A stretch of 64,000 nt of DNA, from the NCBI GenBank assembly GCA_016286995.1, contig JAEEVA010000011.1, positions 17,209 to 81,208 on the forward strand. Reading direction: 5' to 3'. Each line of letters starts with the position of its first letter. The stretch's first letter is position 1. The notes below the pieces were generated by a model that was not told where the DNA came from, searched no databases, and was given only the letters and a program-made list of their open reading frames with translations. Made by a program: the position numbers and the translations under genes. This DNA is from Prevotella sp. (lineage in GTDB: Bacteria > Bacteroidota > Bacteroidia > Bacteroidales > Bacteroidaceae). Below are positions 26,173-36,676 of this stretch, piece after piece.

Positions 26173-26325
26173 TATCAGACTTGTATAGCCATGCCAGGAA
26201 GGTCTATCAGAAAGGCTATCAGGCAAGAGAACTGGTGGATGCTCTTAGGATGGAAATCATAAGAAAGAAGCATGCCGACGATCTTTCTGAATTGGAAAAA
26301 ACTCTGAATGTTTCCATACGGTAGG
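26173..26325 (+). pseudogene. Possible remnant reading frame after the ATPase
   Basis: Shifted by two bases relative to the ATPase frame, and beginning after a TAG, is a coding-like stretch including YQARELVDALRMEIIRK and ending LNVSIR before TAG. It has no start codon. It may be the frameshifted end of the ATPase or the leftover of a partner gene. Confidence 0.35.
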
Positions 26326-26383
26326 TCATATCCAACTTCAACACAAAGCGAAAAAGTTACGAAGTAATATTGAAACGGCAAAG

Positions 26384-26437
26384 AAAAGGGGCAAGTTTTT
26401 CGACTTGCCTCCTTTTCCTAATTGTCAATTATCAATT
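26384..26437 (-). terminator. Terminator and CAATTNT array after the 2172-residue LRR gene
   Basis: AAAAGGGGCAAGT pairs with ACTTGCCTCCTTTT (26384-26416, one bulge). A short CAATTNT array (26419-26437) lies between it and the stop codon, as in the other dockerin units. Confidence 0.75.
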
Positions 26438-26442
26438 AAATC

Positions 26443-29400
26443 TCACTCCGGCTCCACAGCCTCATCGTCACCCAGCTCATCCATCGCTGGCGCACTGGAT
26501 GAGCCGCTGCTGTTCAGAATGATGTTCACGATGCCCACGGCGTCGGTGATGGAGATATTAGGATTACCGTCGTCATCAACGTCGCCATTGACGTTGGCAT
26601 TCATGATGTTGAAGTTGGAAGAGGGGCTGCCCAGGATGTAGTTCACTACAGCTACGGCGTCGGTGATGGTCACACTGCCGTCGCCGTTGGCGTCACCCTT
26701 GACTGCCGACACGATGGTCAGCGTACCAGACTGATAAGTGATGCTATACTTTCCTGATACGCCTCCACTGACTGTGATGGGATAGGAACCTACTGGTGAG
26801 TCATTCGTAGCTGTTGTCGAGGCTACTGGCAGTGTGGTGAATGCTGTCGTCTCGTCGTCGCCGTCCACAAAGCCGTCGTATGTCAGTTTGAAAAGCGGAT
26901 TCTTTCGTCTCAGCGAGATATCATCCAAGCAGAACGTGCCACCAGCCAGTTCACCGATGTTTATAACCAATTGGGTAGCATCAGGACCCGTCACTGTCGT
27001 CGTCATGGTGAATTTCTGCCACTCCGTGCCAATCTCCACCCAGTCGAAGTCTCCACGACTCGGCCAGCCGGCCTCTTCGCTCGGATATTGCAGGTTGGCA
27101 TTCAGCCAGAAACTCTTGTCGGCCTTTGCCCAGAATTCCAGGACATATACCTCGCCAGGTACCAGTTGGTCGAAGCCCATGGCAATCTCATTCTCCCAAA
27201 ACTCTGCCTGTCGTGGATTCGTCGTTGTCTGATACTTGGTGCCGTTGTATGAGCCCTCGGCAATACCCATCTCCTGGTCATTACCCCACCCCCACATGGT
27301 CTCGTCGTTCTCGAAGTCGAAAGAAAATACTGGCCGGTCCTCGATGAACGAGCCCAATCTGACAGTGACATCCTCCACACCAACAGTAAGCGGAATCAAC
27401 TCTGTTGCCCCAATCTCCTTGATCTCCTTGAAGTCCTGCCAATACTGTGCAGCCTCGTATGCTGCCTTACAGCCAGTAGGCACGTAGAGAGTAGCGTTAT
27501 AGTTTCCATAGAAAGCAGATTGATTGATGGCAATAGGAGTTTGCCATTCTACCGTTACTGATTGTATGGGAGTTTTCCAACTGCCAAATGCTTTATCACC
27601 TATCGACACCACTGATTGAGGAATTGTCACGTCCTCTATATCAGAATAATAAAAGGCTTCAGCACCAATAGCAGTAACCGTATTGGGAATAACCGTTGTT
27701 GCAAAACCTATCTTCAACGTATTAGTCTCAGTCTTAATGATGGCGTTACAATTATCGCGTGAATCATACACAGCATTCCCGTCTTCAACGACGACCGTCT
27801 TTAGGGCCATATTGCCAAATGCATCGGAATCAACCCACGTAACGACTTTTGGAATGGTAATCGAAGAAAGGGAAGTACATTCGTAGAAAGCGAACCTGCC
27901 TATCCGAGTCATCGTAGGAGGTAACGTGATACTTGCCAAACTGGTACAACCAGAGAAAGGCATATCGAAGCCATGCCCGCCATCAGAAAGCATTCCGACT
28001 GAAGTAATTCCCACAAAATAGCGGAATTCGTCAAACGATGTAATCTCCTCATCAAACTGGAATACATTATCCAAATCCGTCACTGCGGCAGCCTCGCTTT
28101 CTGACAATTCTCCATCGCCGTTGGTATCCCAGTTGGCTACACAAATCGCCTTGACTTTAGCATCGGCGAATGTGATGTTATCGCCAACCTCTTCAACAAT
28201 TTCTTTAAAATCCTTCCAATAGTCCGCAAGTTGATAAACCAAAGTTCTCCCAATGAGGACATAGAGTGTTGCGTTAGCGCTATTGCTAAAAACATAATTA
28301 CTAGCCAACTCTACAGGGCAGGGATTTTTTACATGAACGGAAGTTAACTCATCACATCCCGCAAAAGCATAATCTGCGATACTCGTAACACCGACAGGTA
28401 TCGTAACAGAAGTCAAGCCTGTTTCACAAAAAGCCCAAGCCTCGATAGACGTTACACTTTGTGGGATATTCATCTCTGTCATAGTTGAAAAATTTCCGAA
28501 TGCGCCATAACCAATTGTTTTCACAGTATTTGGAATGACTGTTGCACAACATCCAGAAACCAGCTTGTTCGTAGCTGTTTCTATGATGGCATTACAATTA
28601 GCACGCGAGTCAAAAATCGTATTCCCCTCGTCTACTTTCAAAGAGGTTAATGCATTACATCCCGCGAAGGCATAAGTGCCTATATATCTTAAGCTTGCAG
28701 GTAAATCAATTGATGTCAAACTACGACAGAACCCGAAGGCTCCATACCATATCTCTTCTATCATATCCGAAAGAACAACAGACACCAGACTGGAACAATT
28801 ACGAAAAGCTTCACGATGTATCACCTTTACTGACTGAGGAATAACAATGTTTTTCAACTTATTGCAGTTGCAGAACAACTGATCCTCAATGATTTCAAGA
28901 TTATTTGATAGTGTTATGCTTTCCAATTTACTACAACTATAGAATGCTTTTGCGGAAATGTCAGATACACTATTGGGAATAACAATCTCCTTAATACCCG
29001 AAGTCTCGAATGCACAGGCATAAATAGATGTCACTGAATTGGGGAGGATGACATGTTCCAAGTTAGAACAGCCATAAAACGCTTCTACATCAATTGATGT
29101 CAGACCAGTAAAGAATTGTAGCTCGTCAAACGACTTTATTGAGGGCTCAGATCTAAAAGTATTACCTAAAGATTCTACGGCACGAGCTTCTTCAGCACTT
29201 AGTTCACCATCTTTGTTAGTATCCCATTTGGAAACGCAAAGACTCTTTACACGGGCATCAGCAAAGCATATATTTGATTCTTCATAACCCTTGAAGTCTT
29301 TCCAATAATCAGCAGATTTGTAAATATCAGTACAACCACAAGGCACTGTAAGTATTGCATTATAACGGTTTGTGAACACGTCAGCTGTAATTGCGACAGG

Positions 29401-32400
29401 AGAAGTCCATAACACGCTAACAGCTGTCAGATTTGAGCAACCTGAGAAAGCTTCGTCACCGATGGAGAAAACGCTGAAGGGAATGGCTATAGATGTTAGT
29501 CCTGTACACCCCTTGAAAGCAGCATCGCCAATAGTTGTTACCTGATTCCCCAAGGTCAGTTCCTGAATGGATACTAATCCCGAAAAACAATTCCCTATCG
29601 TAGCACAATTAACATACACAGAGGTTAAGGAATTGCAACCTTCGAAAACATGATTGCCCATGGTAGCACAATAAACATACACAGAGGTCAAGGAGTTGCA
29701 ATCTTCGAAAACATAATTCCCCATGGATGTTATGCCCCTAGGAATGTCCATCGAGGTTAGCCCTGTACAACCGCTGAACGCATAGCTGCCTATAGAGGTT
29801 AGCTCACTAGGAAGAGAAGAAATCGTTAATGAGCTACAATTCTTAAATGCGGCTTCTCCAATGGTCTCCAATTGCTCTGGCAACTTAATTAACTCCAGAC
29901 TAATCCCGATTGACTCCAGATAATCCGAGAGGGATAAAGTTACAAGATTTACACAATTCTCAAAGGCGCCCTCGTTAATTATCTCAACAGCATTAGGAAT
30001 AGACAAAGAATTTAAAGCTGTGCAACTATTAAACGCATTTTTACCAATTGCGGTAACATTTTCAGGTATTACAATATGGGATAAGGCACTACAGCCTTGG
30101 AAGGCATTATCGCCGATGGACTTCAACTTCGTGAAATACCGCAACTCGTCAAAACTCGTAATAGACTCATTACCACTGAACGCAGTTCCCAAATTGGTCA
30201 CAGCCGCAGCCTCTACTTCATCTAATTTCCCATCGCCATTAGTATCCCAATAATCAACACAAATTTCTTCCACTCTTGCATCGACAAAAAGGATGCTTAG
30301 GTTAAATCCTATAATCTCCTTGAAGTCCTTCCAATACTCGGAGGCTTTGTAAAGAGAGACCGAGCCTACAGGAACGTAAAGCGGGAGGTTCAAATGGCCA
30401 TAGAAGGAATTCTCTTTCACAGAGGGCGGTTCTTTCGCCTCCACCTTAACAGAAGTCAAATTATAGCACAAAGCAAATGCTTCTTCTTCTATATACCTAA
30501 CATTTCGAGGAATGGTAATCTGTGTTAAATTGTCACAATAGTAAAACGCTGCAGTTCGAATACGAATAACACTAAGGGGAAGAATCACACTGGTCAGACT
30601 ACGACAGTATTGGAAAGCACGGGCACCAATTTCAGTAACACCCTCTGGAATGTCTACTTTCGCAAGATTAGTACAATCATAAAATGCACGGATACCAATC
30701 TTAGTAACACCTTTGGGAATGTATACACTTCTCAGTCCGATACAACCCTCAAACAATTCATCACTGATCTCGGTTACACTCTGGGAAATGCCTATACTGG
30801 TTAAGCCTGTACAATCCTGGAAAGCTCTTTTACCAATGGTTATGACGCTTGCGGGAATGTACAAGCTTTTCAAAGCTTCACATTTACAAAAAGCATCGTC
30901 ACCAATAGATGTCACACCATTTGGAATACCTATAGACGAGAGGCTCTTACAATATGCAAAAGCATAACTCCCTATTGCCGTTATATTTTCTGGAATCGTC
31001 ACACTGACTAAATCAATACAACCATGAAACATGCTATTATTAATGACAGTAACACCATTAGGAATGGTGATGCTTGTCAAACCACAACCCGAAAAAGCTC
31101 CTGCACCAATAGTCGTAACACTATTGGGTATATCGATGCTTTGCATGGAATAACAACCTGCAAAGGCATTTTCTGCAATAGTAACAATGCCATCAGGGAT
31201 TATTGTCCAGTTTGCGCCACGAATGAGGGTATTGGTAGCAGTTTCTATGATTGCATTACAATTATTTCGTGAATCAAGGTAAGGGTTCTGCTCGTCAACA
31301 ATAATTTTCAGTAACGAGTTACAACCTGAAAAGGCTTTATAACCAATAGTATGGACATTCTTGGGAATGGATATACGTACCAGATTGCTACAAGCCATAA
31401 AGGCACTGTCAGCAATAGTCTGCAATCCTGTAAAATAACTTAACTCATCAAAAGAATAAATCTCTGTTTGACTGAACGCTTTGCCAAGATCAGTCACCAT
31501 TGCCGCTTCAGCCTCGGTAAACCTACCGTCATTATTTCTATCCCAATTTTGAAGGCAGATTGTTAAAATTCTGCTATCATTAAAGATCATATCAGGACTT
31601 TCAGGAGCTTCATCAAATACCTCTTTAAACCTATTCCAGTATTGGGCAGACAGATAAGCCTCCCTGCAACCCATGGGAACATAAAGTATTGTATTGGTAC
31701 TGATGTCGTCATCAAAGGGGTTACCTGCAGTGGTATAAGGTGCTGTGGCCTCAGCGAAAACCTTGGTCAGATTACAACCATAAAAAGCACGATACTGAAA
31801 AACAATATTGTGTTTAGGCAGATGAAGCTCATTGATACCAGTACCAGTAAAAGCCTCGGCACCAATTCCTTGAAGATGCTTAGTAGACGGAATGTCTTTT
31901 ATTTGCCAACAGCCCTTAAATGCAAAGTTACCTATCATTTCCACGTTATCACAGGAATTGACAGAGGAAAGCATCCTGCAATTCGAGAACGCATAATCGC
32001 CAATTGTCTTGACGTTTTGATTCAAAACAATAGTAATCATATTTGTACATCCTTCAAAGGCGTATTCCTTGATAGATGTTACATTCTCGGGGATGACGAT
32101 ATAATACAACTGGCTACACCCCTGGAATTCATTTGCACCAATGGAGGTCAAACCCGTGAAATAAGCCAGTTCTCTAAAATATTGGATAGACGATCCTTTG
32201 AAAAAAAATTCCAAGTCAGTTACATTGGCAGCCTCTGCCTCACTCAGTTGCCCATCATAATTAGTATCCCAATTAGTGACACAAATTGCCCTCACCTCAG
32301 GGTCAGAGATATAGATAGCAGGACTCGGATAGTCACTGACTATCTGTTTTGAATCCTTCCAATAGTCTGTTGTTCGATAAACGGGCTGTGAGTCATAAGG

Positions 32401-32961
32401 TACATCTAAGGTAATCTGGTAAAAGGGAAAAGAGTTATTACAAACACCAGGAGGAACTGCTGCCTCCACTTTTACTCTTGTCAATGCACTACATTCATCG
32501 AAAGCATGTTCACCAATGGTTTCAATACTACCAGGAATACTTATCTGGCTCAGACTGCCACATCTATAAAAAGCATAATCGTCGATGGATGTTAAACCTC
32601 TGGGGAATATCACAGTGCTTAGATTGTTACATCTACTGAAGCTCCCTGCTCCAATGGATACAATACCAACAGGCATCTTCACACTTTCCATTTCACAATA
32701 GGCAAATGCGTAGTCTCCAATGTGAGTCATATCCTTGTCAAAAACGATGTTCTCGACAATATATTTGTTCCATGGAGCTTTGTATAATAGTAAATCATAA
32801 TCATACATCGCCCCCTTCCCATCAAAGGTCAGTGTATGGGTTGCCTCTTTGTAATACCAGTTCAAATAGGATCCACACATTCCGTAGTCATCTGCGTGGG
32901 CAACAAAGGGGATAAGGGTAATTATTAAAACAAACAGGTACTTTTTCAATATACTATCCAT
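26443..32961 (-). CDS. Giant BspA-type LRR protein with EF-hand-like spacers, CBM-like domain and dockerin
   Basis: 2172 residues. Signal peptide about 1-23. Blocks of BspA/LRR_5 repeats (pattern LTSIGDDAFxxCxxLxxIxIP) are separated by five modules that each begin with an EF-hand-like loop (DTNxDGxLSExEA) followed by 'FDELxYFTGL'. The loops lie near residues 233, 472, 905, 1245 and 1609. A CBM4/9-like jelly roll (FSFDFENDETMWGWG ... FCLDDISLRRK, about 1875-2020) and an MBG-type beta domain come next. The dockerin (about 2087-2150) is GDANGDGSVTITD plus an extended second loop, and the tail ends AVEPE. BspA-like proteins mediate adhesion to host proteins and bacterial co-aggregation. Promoter at 33013. 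Confidence 0.92.
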   Translation of the reverse strand: MDSILKKYLFVLIITLIPFVAHADDYGMCGSYLNWYYKEATHTLTFDGKGAMYDYDLLLYKAPWNKYIVENIVFDKDMTHIGDYAFAYCEMESVKMPVGIVSIGAGSFSRCNNLSTVIFPRGLTSIDDYAFYRCGSLSQISIPGSIETIGEHAFDECSALTRVKVEAAVPPGVCNNSFPFYQITLDVPYDSQPVYRTTDYWKDSKQIVSDYPSPAIYISDPEVRAICVTNWDTNYDGQLSEAEAANVTDLEFFFKGSSIQYFRELAYFTGLTSIGANEFQGCSQLYYIVIPENVTSIKEYAFEGCTNMITIVLNQNVKTIGDYAFSNCRMLSSVNSCDNVEMIGNFAFKGCWQIKDIPSTKHLQGIGAEAFTGTGINELHLPKHNIVFQYRAFYGCNLTKVFAEATAPYTTAGNPFDDDISTNTILYVPMGCREAYLSAQYWNRFKEVFDEAPESPDMIFNDSRILTICLQNWDRNNDGRFTEAEAAMVTDLGKAFSQTEIYSFDELSYFTGLQTIADSAFMACSNLVRISIPKNVHTIGYKAFSGCNSLLKIIVDEQNPYLDSRNNCNAIIETATNTLIRGANWTIIPDGIVTIAENAFAGCYSMQSIDIPNSVTTIGAGAFSGCGLTSITIPNGVTVINNSMFHGCIDLVSVTIPENITAIGSYAFAYCKSLSSIGIPNGVTSIGDDAFCKCEALKSLYIPASVITIGKRAFQDCTGLTSIGISQSVTEISDELFEGCIGLRSVYIPKGVTKIGIRAFYDCTNLAKVDIPEGVTEIGARAFQYCRSLTSVILPLSVIRIRTAAFYYCDNLTQITIPRNVRYIEEEAFALCYNLTSVKVEAKEPPSVKENSFYGHLNLPLYVPVGSVSLYKASEYWKDFKEIIGFNLSILFVDARVEEICVDYWDTNGDGKLDEVEAAAVTNLGTAFSGNESITSFDELRYFTKLKSIGDNAFQGCSALSHIVIPENVTAIGKNAFNSCTALNSLSIPNAVEIINEGAFENCVNLVTLSLSDYLESIGISLELIKLPEQLETIGEAAFKNCSSLTISSLPSELTSIGSYAFSGCTGLTSMDIPRGITSMGNYVFEDCNSLTSVYVYCATMGNHVFEGCNSLTSVYVNCATIGNCFSGLVSIQELTLGNQVTTIGDAAFKGCTGLTSIAIPFSVFSIGDEAFSGCSNLTAVSVLWTSPVAITADVFTNRYNAILTVPCGCTDIYKSADYWKDFKGYEESNICFADARVKSLCVSKWDTNKDGELSAEEARAVESLGNTFRSEPSIKSFDELQFFTGLTSIDVEAFYGCSNLEHVILPNSVTSIYACAFETSGIKEIVIPNSVSDISAKAFYSCSKLESITLSNNLEIIEDQLFCNCNKLKNIVIPQSVKVIHREAFRNCSSLVSVVLSDMIEEIWYGAFGFCRSLTSIDLPASLRYIGTYAFAGCNALTSLKVDEGNTIFDSRANCNAIIETATNKLVSGCCATVIPNTVKTIGYGAFGNFSTMTEMNIPQSVTSIEAWAFCETGLTSVTIPVGVTSIADYAFAGCDELTSVHVKNPCPVELASNYVFSNSANATLYVLIGRTLVYQLADYWKDFKEIVEEVGDNITFADAKVKAICVANWDTNGDGELSESEAAAVTDLDNVFQFDEEITSFDEFRYFVGITSVGMLSDGGHGFDMPFSGCTSLASITLPPTMTRIGRFAFYECTSLSSITIPKVVTWVDSDAFGNMALKTVVVEDGNAVYDSRDNCNAIIKTETNTLKIGFATTVIPNTVTAIGAEAFYYSDIEDVTIPQSVVSIGDKAFGSWKTPIQSVTVEWQTPIAINQSAFYGNYNATLYVPTGCKAAYEAAQYWQDFKEIKEIGATELIPLTVGVEDVTVRLGSFIEDRPVFSFDFENDETMWGWGNDQEMGIAEGSYNGTKYQTTTNPRQAEFWENEIAMGFDQLVPGEVYVLEFWAKADKSFWLNANLQYPSEEAGWPSRGDFDWVEIGTEWQKFTMTTTVTGPDATQLVINIGELAGGTFCLDDISLRRKNPLFKLTYDGFVDGDDETTAFTTLPVASTTATNDSPVGSYPITVSGGVSGKYSITYQSGTLTIVSAVKGDANGDGSVTITDAVAVVNYILGSPSSNFNIMNANVNGDVDDDGNPNISITDAVGIVNIILNSSGSSSAPAMDELGDDEAVEPE

Positions 32962-33012
32962 TTATTCATATTCTGCTTCTCGCAAATTAAAAATTGCTTT
33001 GATACTTGACCG

Positions 33013-33020
33013 CAAAGATA
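33013..33020 (-). promoter_or_regulatory. -7 element of the 2172-residue LRR gene
   Basis: TATCTTTG on the minus strand, 52 bases before the ATG. Confidence 0.6.
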
Positions 33021-33036
33021 GGACCAATCATAGGGA

Positions 33037-33074
33037 CAGGCTCATGATTCTGGCCAGAATCAAGCAACCTGTAT
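33037..33074 (-). terminator. 18-bp palindrome between two LRR genes
   Basis: TGATTCTGGCCAGAATCA (33045-33062) is a perfect palindrome flanked by ACAGG and CCTGT arms. It lies about 20-55 bases after the stop of 33094-36285 and about 25 bases upstream of the next -7 box. It may be a terminator without a clear U tract, or an operator. Confidence 0.45.
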
Positions 33075-33093
33075 CCGTGATAGTTTAACTTTA

Positions 33094-36000
33094 TTACTCC
33101 GGATCCTGTTCGGGTGTTTCCGGCTCATCCATCGCTGGTGCTTCGGATACGCCGCCCTCGTCCAGAATGATGTTCACCACACCTACGGCGTCGGTGATGG
33201 TGATGTTGGGCTCACCAGCCTCATCAACGTCGCCATTGATGTTAGCGGCTCCCTTGCTAAAGTCTGAAGAGGGATTACCCAAAATGGCGTTCACAATGCT
33301 GACGGCATCGGTGATGGACACATGGTCGTCGCCGTTGGCATCGCCTCGCATGGTGAAGTAGCCGGGGCTACTCTCACCTCTGTCGGGATGGGCGTAAGTC
33401 TTGTCGTATGTCGAAGAATCATAGCTTGTTCCATGGCCACCGATAATCATCGTGCTGCCAGAGAACAATCCCAAATCAGAGGTCAAAGCAGGATTTGCGC
33501 TCCAATCCTCGTTACAGAAGATAGTCATCAGTGCTTTGCAGGAACTGAGCATAAAGCTCATATCCGTTACCTTGGAGATGTCGAAGGTAGTCAGGTCAAG
33601 CGTCTCTACCGAGTTACAGCCTGCGAACATCCAGGCCATATTCGTTACATTGGCCGTGTTGAGATTCTCCAGTCCTTCGATAGATTTCATTTTTGTCAAA
33701 CAATTACTAAAAGTGCAACCCCAGAACATGTTTTCGAAGGATGTCAGATTGGCATTCTTCATCGAAGGATCGATAACGACCTTGAGAACTTTTTCATTAT
33801 AACCAGTAAAACGTACAGCGGAAGGATTTGCAATAGGATCGTAGAACTCAACGTATGGGCTGATATTAAACTGGTCGTCGTAACGGTAGGTCAGCGTACC
33901 TGTGGCTATGTCGAACTCTGTGTAGACCTTGGCTTCTTTCGTTGTGAAGTAGCCAGGTGCACTGGAACCCTCATCAGGACGGGCGTAGGCATTGCCATCG
34001 TGGGTATAGTCGAACTGAGTGCCACGACCACCCATCAAGCTATTGCAGTTGGAGAACATCCAATTGCCATAAGTTATACCGCTCCAATCTTGATCACAGT
34101 AGATGGTGGTGAGTGACGAGCATCCACCGAACATAGAAACCGTATATTCCAGTTTATCGATGCTGAAGGAACTGAGGTCAAGCGACTTCAGCGACGAACA
34201 GCCATAGAACATATCACGCATCATCAACACGTTCTCAGTATTGAATGAGCTGAGGTCGAGAGTGGTGAGTGTGCTACAGCCGCGGAACATGTTCGTCATG
34301 TCTACCACAATGGCGGTGTTGAGATTCTCCAGTCCTTCGATGGCGGTCATGCTTGATAAAGGATAGTCGTTGCTAAAGAACATATCGCCAAGGGACGTTG
34401 AAGTTGAGTTCTTCATGGAGGGGTCAATGACTGCCTTGAACACCTTGTCGTTGTAGTCTTTAAAGCGATTGTCGGTTCCGTAAAATTCAACTTTACCACT
34501 ACGTGACTGGTGACGGTCGTCGAAGTAATAAGTCAGCGTGCCGGTACTCTCGTCGAACGCGGTGTACATCTTGTCAGTGGTATGGGTGAAGTAGCCAGGG
34601 GTCGTGACTTCGCTAAAGTTCGCGATTTCGCAGGGACGGGCATAGGTGCCGTCAGTCTTCGTTGCGTCGAATTCAGTCCACGGCCAAGTTCCGCCTTTCA
34701 ACTCAGTACACTGGGCGAACATATTCTCAGAATTGGTCAGCTTGGTGCTCCAGTCGTCGTTACAATAGATGGTCACCAACGCTGTGCAACCTTCAAACAT
34801 GCTCGTCGTAGTTGTCAGCTTCCCGGTATTGAAAGTGGAGAGGTCCAGATTCGTAAGAGCAGAGCAGCCATAGAACATATAAGACATATCCGTCACATTG
34901 GCCGTATTGAGATTCTCCAGACCTTCAACGGCTGTCATTCTTGATAAGGTAATGTGGTAGCCTGTCGCATCAGAGCCTCCATAGAACAGCTTCTCAAGGC
35001 TTGTCAACGGGGCATCCTTCATAGACGGGTCAATCACTGCTTTATCGACAGCACCTGCAATGCCATCAAAGCGTAAGGCGTTCGGATCGTACACTTCCGT
35101 CACATTGGGATGTGACTCACGCCGATTATCATAATAATACGTCAGCGTGGTGGGAATTGTCGACCTGTCAAACACGGTATACACCTCTTTTTCATTACCG
35201 CCAATCCAGGACTTGGCGCCCCACGGTCCGCCAGTCGCCGTTCCAAAATACTTGATTTTGGCGACATTATAGAAAGCATTCTGTCCGATGGTAGTGACTT
35301 TGTCAGGGATGTCAAGCTGCGACAAACCAGTACAGCCAGAGAAAGCACTTGCGCTAATGTTTGTGACACTATTGGGAATGACAACGTCAGTCACATCCGT
35401 TTTATTCCTGAAAACTCTTGGACCAATCCAGCGGGTTCCTTCACGAATAGAGAAAGAAGTAGCACTGGAGCGGACCTCCACCAAATAAGAATCAGCATAG
35501 CGCAGTCCGTCCACTATAGGCAAATTATAGCAATTATCGAATGCATAGTCCTCAATGTCGGTGACACTGAGAGGAATGTTGACACCTGTCAGTTTTGCAC
35601 AATCTTCAAAAGCATGGGCCTTAATGGTAGTGACAGAAGTGGGAATGGTATAGAATCCATTATTACCTTCTTTTCCGCACGGGTAGGTAATCAAAACCTT
35701 CTTGTACTTGCTGAACAACACGCCATCCTGAGAACTGAAATTGAGATTGCCATTAGAAACATTGATGGCGGTCAAAATGGTACAATTATCGAAAACGCCA
35801 CTGCCAATGCTGGTAACGCCACTGCCGATGGTGACAGTAGTCAAGCCGGTATATTGGTTTTCTGTAACATAACCGCTACAACTCTGGAAGGCACCGTCCC
35901 CAATGGTTTTTACGCTATTGGGAATATCTATTTCAGCCAACACGTCACAGTTCTTAAAAGCATATCGCCCGATGCTGGTGACCGTATTGGGAATAGTCAC

Positions 36001-36285
36001 CGAAGTCAGTTTCTCGCAATTCGTGAAAGCATGGTCACCAATGCTGGTAACGGTGTAGGTGACATCGTCTTTTACGAAGGTTTCAGGAATGTTTGCCGTC
36101 TTGATGCTACGACCAATATTGTAATCCTTATAATAGGTATTATACGCCAAATAGGTCACTTCAGCCGTTTGCGTCTCAGCATTGAGATTGTAACAAATTT
36201 CCTGATAATAGTAATCAAAATCTTGGGCCAGCGTCGTCATGCAGCATAGCAACGCAGCGATAAGGGTTAACATTTTTGTTTTCAT
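33094..36285 (-). CDS. LRR_5/DUF285 surface protein with C-terminal dockerin
   Basis: 1063 residues. Signal peptide 1-20 (ending TLAQ). LRR_5/BspA repeats fill about 60-370 (VTSIGDHAFTNCEKLTSVTI pattern). Three DUF285-type blocks follow (about 375-560, 590-760, 775-960), each starting with a 'GTLTYYFDDRHQS' hairpin and containing 'GLENLNTANVTDMSYMFYGC' repeats. The dockerin (about 977-1040) is GDANGDDHVSITDAVSIVN plus an extended second repeat, and the tail ends EQDPE. Each repeat type is known from surface adhesins of Prevotella and Mycoplasma-like proteins. It is an extracellular adhesin candidate in the same dockerin group. Confidence 0.92.
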   Translation of the reverse strand: MKTKMLTLIAALLCCMTTLAQDFDYYYQEICYNLNAETQTAEVTYLAYNTYYKDYNIGRSIKTANIPETFVKDDVTYTVTSIGDHAFTNCEKLTSVTIPNTVTSIGRYAFKNCDVLAEIDIPNSVKTIGDGAFQSCSGYVTENQYTGLTTVTIGSGVTSIGSGVFDNCTILTAINVSNGNLNFSSQDGVLFSKYKKVLITYPCGKEGNNGFYTIPTSVTTIKAHAFEDCAKLTGVNIPLSVTDIEDYAFDNCYNLPIVDGLRYADSYLVEVRSSATSFSIREGTRWIGPRVFRNKTDVTDVVIPNSVTNISASAFSGCTGLSQLDIPDKVTTIGQNAFYNVAKIKYFGTATGGPWGAKSWIGGNEKEVYTVFDRSTIPTTLTYYYDNRRESHPNVTEVYDPNALRFDGIAGAVDKAVIDPSMKDAPLTSLEKLFYGGSDATGYHITLSRMTAVEGLENLNTANVTDMSYMFYGCSALTNLDLSTFNTGKLTTTTSMFEGCTALVTIYCNDDWSTKLTNSENMFAQCTELKGGTWPWTEFDATKTDGTYARPCEIANFSEVTTPGYFTHTTDKMYTAFDESTGTLTYYFDDRHQSRSGKVEFYGTDNRFKDYNDKVFKAVIDPSMKNSTSTSLGDMFFSNDYPLSSMTAIEGLENLNTAIVVDMTNMFRGCSTLTTLDLSSFNTENVLMMRDMFYGCSSLKSLDLSSFSIDKLEYTVSMFGGCSSLTTIYCDQDWSGITYGNWMFSNCNSLMGGRGTQFDYTHDGNAYARPDEGSSAPGYFTTKEAKVYTEFDIATGTLTYRYDDQFNISPYVEFYDPIANPSAVRFTGYNEKVLKVVIDPSMKNANLTSFENMFWGCTFSNCLTKMKSIEGLENLNTANVTNMAWMFAGCNSVETLDLTTFDISKVTDMSFMLSSCKALMTIFCNEDWSANPALTSDLGLFSGSTMIIGGHGTSYDSSTYDKTYAHPDRGESSPGYFTMRGDANGDDHVSITDAVSIVNAILGNPSSDFSKGAANINGDVDEAGEPNITITDAVGVVNIILDEGGVSEAPAMDEPETPEQDPE

Positions 36286-36345
36286 ATCATTATAGTTTTA
36301 GTTATTATTCTTGCAAGTATAACCTAAATAGTTCTCTTTGGATTG

Positions 36346-36353
36346 CAAAGATA
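36346..36353 (-). promoter_or_regulatory. -7 element of the LRR/DUF285 gene
   Basis: TATCTTTG on the minus strand, 61 bases before the ATG. Confidence 0.6.
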
Positions 36354-36539
36354 AGTAATAATATCGAAAACTCCAAACATTCTTCTACTTTTTTACGATA
36401 GTACGCGTCACTTTGTAAAAAGGACGCTTTGTAGAAAGGCGGCGTTCATCTCATCATCTTTGTGACAAGGAAAATGTACGTCATCCTTTACACTACAGGC
36501 TTTATCATGCGTCTTCTCTAACAAAAAAGACAAAAATCA

Positions 36540-36660
36540 TATACCCCAAGTACCCCAATTTAGTTAAATCTTTGTAATACAATAAATTAGCAGGGGTATA
36601 AACCCTAAAATTAAGTACCCCACATATACCCCTGGTATACCCCAGACGATTGCCTTAAAA
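36540..36660. other. TACCCC-rich intergenic element
   Basis: Within the 612-base gene-free stretch 36286-36897, the motif (A)GTACCCC/TATACCCC occurs about six times, in two clusters (36541-36558 and about 36625-36650) flanking an AT-rich centre. It is unidentified and shows no coding potential. Confidence 0.4.
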
Positions 36661-36676
36661 AAATGAGGCTGCAGCT

